The position numbers and the translations under genes were made by a program. Under the pieces are notes generated by a model. The model worked only from the letters and a program-made list of their open reading frames with translations, searched no databases and was not told the DNA's origin. From UBA7236 sp044227505 (lineage in GTDB: Bacteria > Bacteroidota > Bacteroidia > Chitinophagales > BACL12), in contig JBGAWP010000007.1 of assembly GCA_044227505.1 (NCBI GenBank), forward strand, positions 42,782 through 106,781: a stretch of 64,000 nt of DNA. The letters run 5' to 3'. Positions within the stretch are counted from its first letter, which is position 1, and the number at the start of each line of letters is the position of its first letter. Positions 1 through 8,851 of this stretch are shown piece after piece.

Positions 1-966
1 TTTGCATCTCTTGAAAATGGATTTTCTACATGGGATACCTATGAAGTTGCCCTTGAAAAAAAGGGCGATGAAAAATCCTTTACTTTCAATATTGATCCGA
101 CAAAAGCCTTAAGTGACAAAGGCGCATTAAATTTGTATTTTATTCATGGTGATGGGAAAAAAATATTAGATAGTTTAGTTTGGAAGCATAATTCTGAAAG
201 CATAAAAAGGGAATTAAGGAATAGAAATGATGTAGACACAAAATCTATTACTTCGATTCAGTATGATCACATTCCAAGGCAAATAATTATGGAAAATGTA
301 ACTATCTCATTATCAAAGATGAATGCTACTTTTCCTAAAGGAAATATTGCTTATGTAGAAGGAGCCGGAGATAAAGTGGATGAAAGTTTGCAACAAGCAG
401 GTTTGAATATTTCAACTATTACACCTGAGTCCATCACTTTAGCTGAGCTAAAAAAATATGAAGCTGTTGTAATTGGTGTTCGTGCATATAATACCTCCAA
501 AGTACTTGCCGATAATCAAAGTGTTTTAATGGAATATGTAAACCAAGGAGGATTAGCAATAACACAGTATAATACAAATTGGGATATGTTTACAGAAAAT
601 ATTGGACCATATCCATTTAAAATAAAACGCGGAAGAGTAACGGATGAAAATTCTCCTGTCGACTTTTTAATTCCCGAGCATAGTGTATTAAATACACCAA
701 ATAAACTCACTAAAGCCGATTTCGATGGTTGGATTCAGGAACGGGGAATTTATTTTGCAGAGGAACTCGCACCGGAATATGTTTCGCCATTGGCATTTAC
801 CGATCCGAACGAAAAACCACAAAGCGGAGGATTAATAATTGCAGATTATGGAAAAGGTGCATTTATCTATACAGGTATCGCATTTTTCCGCGAATTACCC
901 GCAGGGGTTCCTGGAGCATACCGATTATTTATCAATTTATTATCCTATAAAAATCAGGTTAAATAA
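1..966 (+). CDS. PIG-L (LmbE-like) family deacetylase, C-terminal part (5' end outside the window)
   Basis: The reading frame is open from base 1 to the stop at 964-966, so this is the last 321 residues of a longer protein. The end resembles the C-terminal region of the large (about 800-residue) Bacteroidota PIG-L deacetylase fusions: a class-I glutamine-amidotransferase-like/ThuA-like fold (TLAELKKYEAVVIGVRAYNT) followed by the hallmark tail GWIQERGIYFAEEL, SGGLIIADYGKGAFIYTG and FFRELPAGVPGAYRLFINLL. The deacetylase catalytic domain would lie upstream, outside the window. The family removes acetyl groups from amino sugars. A membrane peptide and a sodium:solute symporter follow on the same strand, a pairing that suggests uptake and catabolism of an acetylated sugar (inference). 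The first available internal start (TTG at 133) is not a real start. Confidence 0.8.
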   Translation, partial: FASLENGFSTWDTYEVALEKKGDEKSFTFNIDPTKALSDKGALNLYFIHGDGKKILDSLVWKHNSESIKRELRNRNDVDTKSITSIQYDHIPRQIIMENVTISLSKMNATFPKGNIAYVEGAGDKVDESLQQAGLNISTITPESITLAELKKYEAVVIGVRAYNTSKVLADNQSVLMEYVNQGGLAITQYNTNWDMFTENIGPYPFKIKRGRVTDENSPVDFLIPEHSVLNTPNKLTKADFDGWIQERGIYFAEELAPEYVSPLAFTDPNEKPQSGGLIIADYGKGAFIYTGIAFFRELPAGVPGAYRLFINLLSYKNQVK

Positions 967-1025
967 TGATTGTATTAATTTCCTCCATCAATACAAACTT
1001 CGGGAAACTTCGCACCCTTAGCGTC

Positions 1026-1046
1026 CCTGTCTGCCGACCGGCAGGT
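1026..1046. repeat. REP-like palindrome, CCTGTCTGCCG type
   Basis: Short inverted repeat with arms around CTGCCG/CGGCAG in the gap between the deacetylase and the 33-residue peptide. It resembles the better copies at 18387-18420, 39143-39175 and 62431-62458. It is too short and has no T-run, so I do not call it a terminator. Confidence 0.4.
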
Positions 1047-1069
1047 TCGTCGGCCTTTAATTCCACCCT

Positions 1070-1171
1070 ATGAACACAAAAAAATATTGGCGCAACTGGT
1101 ATCTTTTTGTCATTGCATTTCTGGTGTTGCAGATCATTATTTATTCCTACATCACAAATAATCTGCAATGA
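1070..1171 (+). CDS. 33-residue single-span membrane peptide coupled to the downstream symporter
   Basis: ATG at 1070 gives MNTKKYWRNWYLFVIAFLVL and continues QIIIYSYITNNLQ before TGA at 1169-1171. A basic, Trp-rich N-terminus (positive inside) is followed by one hydrophobic helix at about residues 10-28. Its stop overlaps the symporter start as ATGA (1168-1171), so the two are probably translationally coupled. Small single-span partners are known for some sodium:solute symporters and other transporters, so an accessory or assembly subunit is a reasonable inference, but I do not recognise a named family. Support is the overlap, the classic topology and the absence of any competing gene in the gap. 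Confidence 0.6.
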   Translation: MNTKKYWRNWYLFVIAFLVLQIIIYSYITNNLQ

Positions 1172-2904
1172 ATTGGATCGACTGGGTGGTGATGTTCGGG
1201 ACTTTATTTTTTATTGCCGGTTATGGTATTTACAAAACCCGCAAAACCAGATCCATTGAAACATACCTGCACGATAATAATGAAAGAAAATGGTGGGAGA
1301 TAGGTTTGGGGGTTATGGCCACCCAAGCAAGTGCAATTACTTTTTTATCAGTTCCTGGACAAGCATACGACAGCGGAATGGGATTTATACAATTTTATTT
1401 CGGTCTGCCACTTGCTATGATCGTAATAGCTGTATTTTTTATTCCGATATTTTACAAATTAAAAGTCTTTACAGCATACGAATTTTTGGAACAGCGTTTT
1501 GACCTCAAAACGAGAACATTTACGGCATCATTATTTTTAATTCAAAGGGCATTTTCAACGGGAATTACTATTTATGCTCCCTCTATAATTTTATCTCAAT
1601 TATTGGGCTGGGATCTGCGAACAACCGTTTTATTTATTGGAATAATTGTAACGGCTTATATCATTTCCGGAGGAACAAAAGCCGTTGCAGTAACGCACAA
1701 ACAACAAATGCTTGTCATCTATCTGGGGATGTTCATTGCCTTCGGATATTTAATTTATTATATCAGTGCACATGCAAATTTTGGAGAAAGTATGCAAATT
1801 GCAGGTGCCTTGGGTAAAATGGATATTATTTCCACTGGTACAGAAAGTGGTAAGTTCAATTGGAGCGATAAATACAATATTATTTCCGGCTTAATAGGTG
1901 GATTATTTTTGCAACTCAGTTATTTTGGAACCGATCAAAGTCAGGTGGGACGATATTTAGGAGGAGAATCTGTAAAAGAAAGTCGCCTGGGTTTATTATT
2001 TAATGGCCTTGTAAAAATACCGGTACAATTTTTCATTTTATTAACGGGGATATTGGTTTTTATTTTTTATCAATTTAATCAGCCCCCTGTTTATTTTAAT
2101 CAGGTTGCCTATGAAAATACCAAAACAACAATTTATGCCGATAGTCTTAAACTCGCAGAAGAACAATATTTAAATGCAACCTATTTAAATGCTGCCAATG
2201 CAAGTTTTTTACAAGAAAAACTGGGTAAAAAAGAAACGGAGGATATTGCTGAGGCGAAAGCTGACCTTGCTGCTTCTTATATCGTAAGTGAGGAATTGCG
2301 GGAAGAGGTAAACCGTATTATTGTTTCCGCCAATCCAGGGGTTGAGGATGATCACGATTATATATTCATGCATTTCGTTACAAATTATTTGCCAATTGGT
2401 TTGGTAGGCTTATTATTCGCAGTAATATTTTGTGCAAGTATGAGTTCTACCTCCTCTGCATTAAATGGATTGGCTGCTACCTTTTCAGTAGATATTTACA
2501 AACGATTAATGAATAAAAACGCCAGTGCAAAACAATATCTCAATGCAAGTAAATTATTGACCCTCTTTTTTGGATCGCTTGCAATTGGTTTTGCTTTGAT
2601 CTGTTCTCTTTTTGATAACCTCATTGAGGCGGTAAACATTTTGGGCAGTTTGTTTTATGGCACAATCCTCGGTATTTTTCTTACTGCATTTTTAATTAAA
2701 AAAGTAAAAGGTCATGCTGTCTTTATTGCCGCCATTATAAGTGAACTCTGCATCTTATATTTAGATTTTAGTGTTCGCTTTAATTGGGCCACGCCAAAAT
2801 TGGAAATTGGATATTTGTGGTATAATGTTATCGGTTGTTTGTTGGTGATGATCATTAGTTTAATTATCCAATACCTAAATCCCCGCAAAGTGATCGTCAC
2901 TTAA
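1168..2904 (+). CDS. sodium:solute symporter family protein
   Basis: A 578-residue protein with about 13 hydrophobic segments, of the SSS family (LeuT-fold, Na+-coupled solute uptake at the inner membrane). The N-terminus (NWIDWVVMFGTLFFIAGYGIYKT) and the TM1-TM2 stretch around ASAITFLSVPGQAYDSGMGF are typical. The conserved Ser/Thr-rich helix SSTSSALNGLAATFSVDIYK near residue 425 carries the Na2-site hydroxyl residues. A hydrophilic loop of about 85 residues (roughly 305-390) is inserted in the second half, as in many Bacteroidota members. Start at 1168 overlaps the stop of the preceding membrane peptide. Substrate is unknown; the neighbouring PIG-L deacetylase suggests a sugar or amino-sugar derivative (inference). 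Confidence 0.9.
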   Translation: MNWIDWVVMFGTLFFIAGYGIYKTRKTRSIETYLHDNNERKWWEIGLGVMATQASAITFLSVPGQAYDSGMGFIQFYFGLPLAMIVIAVFFIPIFYKLKVFTAYEFLEQRFDLKTRTFTASLFLIQRAFSTGITIYAPSIILSQLLGWDLRTTVLFIGIIVTAYIISGGTKAVAVTHKQQMLVIYLGMFIAFGYLIYYISAHANFGESMQIAGALGKMDIISTGTESGKFNWSDKYNIISGLIGGLFLQLSYFGTDQSQVGRYLGGESVKESRLGLLFNGLVKIPVQFFILLTGILVFIFYQFNQPPVYFNQVAYENTKTTIYADSLKLAEEQYLNATYLNAANASFLQEKLGKKETEDIAEAKADLAASYIVSEELREEVNRIIVSANPGVEDDHDYIFMHFVTNYLPIGLVGLLFAVIFCASMSSTSSALNGLAATFSVDIYKRLMNKNASAKQYLNASKLLTLFFGSLAIGFALICSLFDNLIEAVNILGSLFYGTILGIFLTAFLIKKVKGHAVFIAAIISELCILYLDFSVRFNWATPKLEIGYLWYNVIGCLLVMIISLIIQYLNPRKVIVT

Positions 2905-2979
2905 TCCACCTTCCCACATCTTCCCGCTCTTTCCCTCTACCCGGCCCTCTCATCCAATCTACAATCACAAAATAAAAAA

Positions 2980-3001
2980 GCCCGAAATAAAATTCCGGGC
3001 T
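2980..3001. terminator. bidirectional terminator between symporter and DUF1761 gene
   Basis: Stem AGCCCG...CGGGCT with an A-run on the left and a weak U-run-like A/T stretch on both sides, located between two convergent genes. Confidence 0.6.
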
Positions 3002-3022
3002 CCTAAAAAATTAAATATTATT

Positions 3023-3427
3023 TTACATCGAAGCATAAATTACCGCAGCAACTATACTTGCAATAGTGGTATATCCCGCATCATAAAAAATGAGGTTTTT
3101 CGAACGCATGGAATATAAATTATGTATCCATGTTGTTAGTCCGGAAAATATTAATCCAACTACGAGTCCGAATTGAATTGCATCACCGGTACTTAATTCC
3201 TGTCCCATCATTCCACCCATAAATGCTACAATTACAAATTCCACGATGAATGTAACACCGTAAATGGCTTTGTTAAAATTGTTATTTATCTGGTCTTTTG
3301 ATAATCCGGCTGCCTCCATCCAGCCTTTGCCCAATATACCATACCAGGCAGCACCAATAACAAAATAGGCTACAGTCGCTACTAAAACGGCGAGCCAGTC
3401 GAGATTTGAGAGTAAGTTGCTAATCAT
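3023..3427 (-). CDS. DUF1761 family membrane protein
   Basis: 134 residues with four hydrophobic segments. The motif YFVIGAAWYGILGKGWMEAA near residue 20-40 followed by helices at about 55-75, 82-100 and 115-133 matches the DUF1761 family, small integral membrane proteins of unknown function common in Bacteroidota. Upstream, on the minus strand, TATCTTTA near 3441-3448 preceded by TTTTG about 19 bases earlier looks like a Bacteroidota promoter. It is a single-gene unit convergent with the symporter. Confidence 0.75.
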   Translation of the reverse strand: MISNLLSNLDWLAVLVATVAYFVIGAAWYGILGKGWMEAAGLSKDQINNNFNKAIYGVTFIVEFVIVAFMGGMMGQELSTGDAIQFGLVVGLIFSGLTTWIHNLYSMRSKNLIFYDAGYTTIASIVAAVIYASM

Positions 3428-3557
3428 TTGAGTTTGTTTTAATTAAAGATAAATTCTTTCACCGGCGCCGCAAAACTGACTTATACCTACATTGTTGAAA
3501 TTGTGTTTATTCCTTTGGTCATATCCTTAAAATCGATTCCCGACCCGGTTTATTCCG

Positions 3558-3565
3558 TAAATTTG
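3558..3565 (+). promoter_or_regulatory. TAAATTTG -7 element of thyA
   Basis: TAAATTTG fits the Bacteroidota sigma-A -7 consensus TAnnTTTG. It ends only four bases before the thyA ATG, so transcription would start at or next to the start codon (leaderless or nearly so). No clear -33 TTTG is visible at the expected spacing. Confidence 0.4.
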
Positions 3566-3569
3566 CACC

Positions 3570-4385
3570 ATGCAACAGTATCTCGATCTGCTTACAAAAA
3601 TTTTAGAGGAAGGGCAGCAAAAGTCCGACCGCACAGGCACCGGAACCATCAGTTTATTCGGATATCAGATGCGTTTTGATCTAAACGAAGGTTTTCCGCT
3701 TTTAACAACCAAAAAACTACATACCCGAAGTATCATCCACGAATTATTGTGGTTTTTGAAAGGGGATACCAATATTCAATATTTGAAAGAAAATGAAGTG
3801 CGCATCTGGGATGAATGGGCAGATGAAAATGGGGATCTTGGTCCGGTATATGGACATCAATGGCGCAGTTGGCCCACAGCAGATGGTGGCGCAGTTGATC
3901 AGATTTCAAATTTGATAGATCAGATTAAAAAAAATCCCGATTCCAGAAGGTTAATTGTAAGTGCATGGAATGTTGGAGAAATTGAAAAAATGGCATTGCC
4001 TCCTTGTCATTGTTTATTTCAATTTTATGTCGCACCAGCGGAAACTCCCGGTGCAAAAAGAAAATTGTCATGTCAGTTATATCAGCGAAGTGCAGATACA
4101 TTTTTAGGTGTGCCGTTTAATATTGCAAGTTATGCTGTATTAACCATGATGATAGCACAGGTTTGTGATCTTGATTATGGTGATTTTGTACATACTTTCG
4201 GAGATGTGCATTTATATAATGATCATATTGAGCAGGCTAAATTGCAATTGACACGTGAGCCTCGTAATTTACCTCAAATGAAAATCAACCCTGCTGTAAA
4301 AAATATATTTGAATTTACCATTGATGATTTCGAATTGTTGAACTACGATCCGCATCCTCATATTAAAGCAAAGGTTTCTGTATGA
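3570..4385 (+). CDS. thyA: thymidylate synthase
   Basis: 271 residues against 264 in E. coli ThyA. It methylates dUMP to dTMP using methylene-tetrahydrofolate, yielding dihydrofolate. Visible signatures are the phosphate-binding loop SDRTGTGT with Arg21, the catalytic Cys146 in LPPCHCLFQFYV, SQLYQRSAD-type phosphate-binding residues (CQLYQRSADTFLGVPFN) and the dUMP-contacting DVHLYNDHIEQ. The stop overlaps the folA start by four bases (ATGA at 4382-4385), so the dihydrofolate produced is recycled by the co-translated partner. Confidence 0.97.
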   Translation: MQQYLDLLTKILEEGQQKSDRTGTGTISLFGYQMRFDLNEGFPLLTTKKLHTRSIIHELLWFLKGDTNIQYLKENEVRIWDEWADENGDLGPVYGHQWRSWPTADGGAVDQISNLIDQIKKNPDSRRLIVSAWNVGEIEKMALPPCHCLFQFYVAPAETPGAKRKLSCQLYQRSADTFLGVPFNIASYAVLTMMIAQVCDLDYGDFVHTFGDVHLYNDHIEQAKLQLTREPRNLPQMKINPAVKNIFEFTIDDFELLNYDPHPHIKAKVSV

Positions 4386-4879
4386 TATTTTCTGCGATTG
4401 TTGCTGTTGCCGATAATAATGTTATTGGTTACAAAGGAGACATGCCCTGGGGAAAAATGCGCGCTGATCTCAAATATTTCAAACAAAATACCATAGGTAA
4501 ATGGTGTATTTTGGGAAGAAAATCTTACAATGCTTTGGGAAATAAAGTATTGCCCGGGAGAAAATTTATTATAGTTACCAGAGATAAAGATTTTGTTGCT
4601 GAGGATAGTATTGTTGTGCATGACATTAAGGAAGCGATTGATCATCCCGTATTAAAGGGGGAGGAGGAAGTGATGATTTTGGGCGGTGGTGAAATATATA
4701 AACTTGCAATGCCATTTACCGATCGTGTTCACTTCACTAAAATTCATGCAAGTTTTGAAGGAGATACTTTTTTTCCGGAATTAGAAAAAGAAAAATGGAT
4801 CTTATCCTCCGCCGACCATCATGAAGCAGATGAAAATAATCCACATCCCTATACTTTTATGGTTTTTGATAGGAAGTAA
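4382..4879 (+). CDS. folA: dihydrofolate reductase
   Basis: 165 residues; reduces dihydrofolate to tetrahydrofolate with NADPH. The order of motifs is classic: SAIVAVADNNVIG (N-terminal strand), MPWGKMRADLKYFK with Asp29 as the likely substrate-binding acid, GKWCILGRKSYNALG (cofactor loop), LPGRKFIIVTR, and MILGGGEIYKLAMPF near residue 100. It overlaps thyA and must be expressed with it. Confidence 0.96.
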   Translation: MIFSAIVAVADNNVIGYKGDMPWGKMRADLKYFKQNTIGKWCILGRKSYNALGNKVLPGRKFIIVTRDKDFVAEDSIVVHDIKEAIDHPVLKGEEEVMILGGGEIYKLAMPFTDRVHFTKIHASFEGDTFFPELEKEKWILSSADHHEADENNPHPYTFMVFDRK

Positions 4880-4921
4880 TTTAAGCTCTTTCCAATAAAT
4901 ATTTATCATTATGTAATAAAA

Positions 4922-5020
4922 ATAGGCCGCGAATACGCAACGGACGCTAAGGACGCGCGAATTTAACATGCAAAACCATTGCGAAACTATGGGCCCTTTG
5001 TGTCTTCGGGTCAAAAAAAC
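4922..5020. repeat. dispersed CACGAAG/GGACGC-type intergenic repeat, diverged copy
   Basis: The segment contains GGCCGCGAA, GACGCTAAGGACGC and CTTTGTGTCTTCGG followed by an A-run. The same words recur at 9070-9118, 48769-48922, 51777-51828 and 56436-56521. It lies between folA and the MFS gene. An in-frame ATG at 4968 falls inside this repeat and is therefore an unlikely start for the MFS gene. Confidence 0.45.
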
Positions 5021-5054
5021 TATTTTTGACTCTTCAAATCCATTATCCACCAAC

Positions 5055-6305
5055 ATGAACCAACCCACAGCAAAAAAACATGGCATCCTCAGCCTCACTG
5101 TTATCGTAGCAGCTCTCGGTTATTTTGTCGATATATATGATCTGCAATTATTTAATCTAGTTAGCAAAACAAGTTTAAAAGGATTGGGAATTACTGATCC
5201 TGCTCAATTGGATTATTGGGATATACGCTTATTTAATTTTCAGATGTTCGGGATGTTGATCGGAGGAATTGTTTGGGGAATTTTAGGAGATCTGAAGGGA
5301 AGAAAATCCATTTTATTCGGAAGTATTATTTTATATTCCATTGCAAATATTTTAAATGGATTTGTTGAAAATACTTTTCAATATTCTGTAGTCCGTTTTT
5401 TTGCCGGATTGGGATTAGCAGGGGAATTAGGGGCAGCAATTACACTAGTAAGTGAAATACTGCAAAAAGAAAAACGCGGATTGGGCACGATGATAATTGT
5501 GAGTGTCGGGGCATTGGGAGCCGTTACTGCTTTTTACATAACTGGTCATGTAGATTGGAGAACTTCGTATTTTATCGGTGGTGGATTAGGCCTTTTACTG
5601 TTGGGCTTGCGATTCGGTACTTTCGAAAGCGGAATGTTCGACCATGTTAAAAAACAAAATGTGGCAAGAGGGAATTTCCTTTCTTTATTTTCAGATGTAA
5701 CAAGATTAAAAAAATATATTTTTTGTATTCTCATAGGTGTTCCTGTATGGTATTGTATAGGAGTACTCATGAAATTCTCCGATAAATTTGCAGGGGAATG
5801 GGGATTGGATGTGAGTGGTGAAAATGGCATTCAGATCCGTAGAACCGCAATTATGCTTTCTTATGTTGGTTTAAGCGTGGGCGATATGCTCAGTGGAATA
5901 TTAAGTCAGGTATTTAAAAGCAGAAAAAAAGTTGTAATAGGATATTTACTGGCAAGCATTGTATTCGCAAGTATCTATTTATTTACAAAAAGCGATTCTC
6001 TCTTCTTATTTAATACCATGTGTTTCCTTTTAGGCTGCGCAACAGGTTATTGGGCATTATTTGTTACCATTGCCTCAGAACAATTCGGAACAAATATCAG
6101 AGCAACGGTTACCACAACGGTTCCAAATTTTGTAAGGGGATTGGTAGTTCCTTTAACCCTTGGATTTGCAGCTCTGGCTGGTAACATTGGCAATATCAAC
6201 TCAGCTCTGGTGGTAGGACTGATCTCCGTTTCTTTAGCTTTGATCGCCATTTTTTCAGTAAAAGAGACCTTTAGTAAAGATCTTAATTATGTAGAAATGA
6301 GTTGA
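5055..6305 (+). CDS. MFS transporter
   Basis: About 416 residues with twelve hydrophobic segments. The loop 2-3 signature GILGDLKGRKSILFG (G-x-L-x-D-x-x-G-R-K) identifies the major facilitator superfamily, and the helix-5-like stretch GLGLAGELGAAITLVSEIL is typical of the sugar/metabolite-proton symporter branch. I start at ATG 5055 (MNQPTAKKHG), directly before the first helix; the longer in-frame start at 4968 would translate a dispersed repeat. Substrate cannot be predicted. Confidence 0.88.
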   Translation: MNQPTAKKHGILSLTVIVAALGYFVDIYDLQLFNLVSKTSLKGLGITDPAQLDYWDIRLFNFQMFGMLIGGIVWGILGDLKGRKSILFGSIILYSIANILNGFVENTFQYSVVRFFAGLGLAGELGAAITLVSEILQKEKRGLGTMIIVSVGALGAVTAFYITGHVDWRTSYFIGGGLGLLLLGLRFGTFESGMFDHVKKQNVARGNFLSLFSDVTRLKKYIFCILIGVPVWYCIGVLMKFSDKFAGEWGLDVSGENGIQIRRTAIMLSYVGLSVGDMLSGILSQVFKSRKKVVIGYLLASIVFASIYLFTKSDSLFLFNTMCFLLGCATGYWALFVTIASEQFGTNIRATVTTTVPNFVRGLVVPLTLGFAALAGNIGNINSALVVGLISVSLALIAIFSVKETFSKDLNYVEMS

Positions 6306-6550
6306 TTCTTCCTTCAAATTTTTTTTTCCTGGAATTTAATATTAATTAAGGATATCAAATTATGGTGTCCTTTCATTTTTGAATTTGAGTATTATACACT
6401 TATACCTATTTTATCTACAAGTATCATTGCAGCCAACCCACTTATCATAATAATTAACCTGCAATTTGAAGTCCTCTTACTTTCACACCCATTATCCATT
6501 ACTTTATTAGTTCGATTTCATCATTCACACAAATAATAAAACTTTTTAAA

Positions 6551-7969
6551 ATGAAAAAAACATTACAAATTTTAATTGTTTCTATTTTTCTGCTAAGCGG
6601 AAAAATTGTAAATGCATGCGACAATTCCTATGCAACATTAATTTCCCAAACTGATCTCGGTGGAGGTCAATACGAATTTGTTGTTGAATTTTGTGCCGGA
6701 GGAGGCCAGGATGGAACAGGATATGGAGCTGATCAGGGTACTTATACATGGTCAGTGGCATTAGGTGGCGGTGCAACTTTTATTTCCTATCCTGCAACAT
6801 TAACAAGTCCGCAAACTGGTGCTGTATTTGCTGCTTGGGCGCCATTTCCAATGTTTGGATTAGAGTATTTAGTGTATGATTATTATTCTCATCCCGGCAC
6901 AGGTTGGGGAGCCGATTGGTGGACTACAACTGCAGGCGGATGGGGACCACCGGATGCTTATTGCACAACATTTACTATTGTAACAAATGGTATGCCCACT
7001 GCAATTATTTTAGGTGGTGCTGAAGGTGCAGGGGTAGTAGTTGCTCCTTATGGATGTAATGGAACTCCAGAAATGCAGATCAATTTAGGATTTGTTGTTG
7101 AAGCCGGTAGTTATCAAAGTATTTGTGAAGGTTCTTTTGCAACTTTAAATGCTACCGTTTCTGGTGGAGTAGCACCTTTCACTTATTTATGGAGTAATGG
7201 AGCTACAACTGCTACCACCTCAGTAAATCCGACAACAAATACCACTTATTCAGTAACTGTTACTGATGCAAATGGTGCAACTGCATTTGATGATGTTCCT
7301 GTTTTAGTTAATCCTCGCCCTGTTGTTAACGCAGGTTTAGATAAATTAATTACCAAAGGTTACGGACCGGCTTGTGTTACATTAAATGGAAGTGCAACCG
7401 GTGGTTCAGATCCAAAAACATACTCCTGGAGTAATGGGGCAACAATTGCCAGTCCTTCAGTTTGCCCAACATTAACTACAACTTATACCTTAACTGTAAC
7501 AGATTATTATGGTTGTTCGCGCACAGATCAAACTGTTGTAACTTATAAAGATGTTCGATGTGGCCCCTCATTAAATAAAGTGTATATGTGTAAAAATGGA
7601 AATACCTATTGTTTCACGGTAGCACAAGTTCCATCTAAATTATTAAGCGGATATGTGCTTGGTGCATGTTGGATGAAATTAGGGGATGATGTTGCAGAAG
7701 GGGAAAATCCAATTGCAATATTTCCAAATCCTGCAAATCAAAACGCAGAAATCGTATTTGTTTTAAATGAAGGTTCAAAAGCAACAATTGAAATTTACAA
7801 TACTGCGGGTGTTAAGCAGAATATTGTTAATCCTGAAGTTGAAGTTACTTCCGGTGTTGAGATAACGCATGTTATTGCACTAAATGAACTTGCAGCAGGA
7901 ATGTATCAGGTTATTATTCATTCAGATGCAGGAGAAATTCTAAAAGATAAATTAATCGTAATTCACTAA
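6551..7969 (+). CDS. secreted protein with PKD/SprB-like repeats and T9SS C-terminal sorting domain
   Basis: 472 residues. Signal peptide MKKTLQILIVSIFLLSGKIVNA, a Gly/Tyr/Trp-rich N-terminal domain (about 25-185) with paired cysteines, then two PKD-like modules with the typical wording YLWSNGATTATTSVNPTTNT and YSWSNGATIASPSV (about 190-340). The last 80 residues (IAIFPNPANQNAEIVFVLNE ... GMYQVIIHSDAGEILKDKLI) form a type A Por-secretion sorting domain, so the protein should be exported by the type IX system and anchored or released at the surface. Function of the N-terminal domain is not recognisable. A strong terminator follows. Confidence 0.88.
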   Translation: MKKTLQILIVSIFLLSGKIVNACDNSYATLISQTDLGGGQYEFVVEFCAGGGQDGTGYGADQGTYTWSVALGGGATFISYPATLTSPQTGAVFAAWAPFPMFGLEYLVYDYYSHPGTGWGADWWTTTAGGWGPPDAYCTTFTIVTNGMPTAIILGGAEGAGVVVAPYGCNGTPEMQINLGFVVEAGSYQSICEGSFATLNATVSGGVAPFTYLWSNGATTATTSVNPTTNTTYSVTVTDANGATAFDDVPVLVNPRPVVNAGLDKLITKGYGPACVTLNGSATGGSDPKTYSWSNGATIASPSVCPTLTTTYTLTVTDYYGCSRTDQTVVTYKDVRCGPSLNKVYMCKNGNTYCFTVAQVPSKLLSGYVLGACWMKLGDDVAEGENPIAIFPNPANQNAEIVFVLNEGSKATIEIYNTAGVKQNIVNPEVEVTSGVEITHVIALNELAAGMYQVIIHSDAGEILKDKLIVIH

Positions 7970-7991
7970 AATAGGCTGTCAGATAAGTAAA

Positions 7992-8018
7992 AAACCTCCC
8001 TTTCTCAGAGGGAGGTTT
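7992..8018 (+). terminator. intrinsic terminator after the T9SS cargo gene
   Basis: Stem AACCTCCC ... GGGAGGTT with a short loop, followed by TTTACTTTTT, 20 bases after the stop codon. Confidence 0.85.
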
Positions 8019-8028
8019 TACTTTTTCC

Positions 8029-8076
8029 GGAGTAGCAGTAGCAGTAGCAGTCACAGTCACAGTCGCAGTCACAGGA
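8029..8076. repeat. hexamer word repeat (AGTAGC/AGTCAC/AGTCGC)n
   Basis: Seven or eight hexamers of the form AGTAGC then AGTCAC/AGTCGC run without interruption just past the terminator. The complementary wording (ACTGCG/ACTGTG) recurs at 35819-35850 and inside the WecG-type gene at 39203-39236. Confidence 0.7.
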
Positions 8077-8165
8077 ATGACTCCTGACATTTTTTATTGC
8101 TGCGATCCCTCACGCGAACTAACAACTTTTGATATTTTTAATAAAGCAAAATAAATTATTTTATT

Positions 8166-8651
8166 ATGAAACAAACATCTAAAAAAATTATTCTTGCATC
8201 ATCCATAATTATATTACTCGGAATAATGGTAAGTTTATTTTTTATAATCAGAGCTGAAAATAAAGATTTTTCGGAAAACGGTGTTTCTGTTAGCGCAACC
8301 ATTTTAGAAAAAAGGGAAATGGATGATGATCACAGTTCAAAAAGAGTTAAAATGCGTTATGTTTTTCGAATTTCTTTTTTCACGGAACCTCAAACAGCAG
8401 AAAAACCTAAGGAAATAGAACCGGATTCATCTGAAAACAATAAATCAGAAATCGATAAAAAACTCGATGATATTTTCGGTGATCCAAACCGTGAACGATT
8501 TGGCGATTATACCACAACTGAATTAAATGTAAATTCAGATAAATACCTGCAATATAATGTTGGTGATAAAATCCGAATTACCTATTTAAAAGATTCTCCT
8601 GCTAAAGTGCGGATTGCTGAGGAGGAGAAAGGAGAAAGGAGTGAGGAGTAA
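8166..8651 (+). CDS. small membrane-anchored protein, DUF3592-like
   Basis: 161 residues. One N-terminal transmembrane segment (about 9-30, IILASSIIILLGIMVSLFFI) is followed by a soluble domain with GVSVSATILEKRE and the closing strand pattern DKYLQYNVGDKIRITYLKDS, which resembles DUF3592-type membrane proteins (weak match by eye). An acidic linker sits at about 78-110. The last residues (EEEKGERSEE) and the TAA stop are encoded by the heptamer array that begins here, so the C-terminus looks rewritten by the repeat. Confidence 0.55.
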   Translation: MKQTSKKIILASSIIILLGIMVSLFFIIRAENKDFSENGVSVSATILEKREMDDDHSSKRVKMRYVFRISFFTEPQTAEKPKEIEPDSSENNKSEIDKKLDDIFGDPNRERFGDYTTTELNVNSDKYLQYNVGDKIRITYLKDSPAKVRIAEEEKGERSEE

Positions 8652-8851
8652 AGGAGTAAGGAGTAAAGGAGTAAGGAGTAAAGGAGTAAGGAGTAAAGGA
8701 GTAAGGAGTAAAGGAGTAAAGGAGTAAGGAGTAAAGGAGTAAGGAGTAAGGAGTAAGGAGTAAAGGAGTAAGGAGTAAAGGAGTAAAGGAGTAAGGAGTA
8801 AAGGAGTAAGGAGTAAGGAGTAAAGGAGTAAGGAGTAAAGGAGTAAGGAGT
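8622..8851 (+). repeat. GGAGTAA/GGAGTAAA heptamer-octamer array
   Basis: About 27 units of GGAGTAA or GGAGTAAA alternate from inside the end of the preceding gene to 8851. The gene's stop codon (TAA) is the first TAA of the array. Every unit carries TAA, so any extension in that frame soon meets a stop. Confidence 0.9.

Noticed and set aside
959..1168. 69-codon minus-strand frame opposite the 33-residue peptide
   Set aside because: Contains the REP-like palindrome and is antisense to a well-supported coupled peptide.
4968..5054. 29-codon N-terminal extension of the MFS transporter
   Set aside because: The codons lie in a dispersed repeat and precede a good start just before the first helix.
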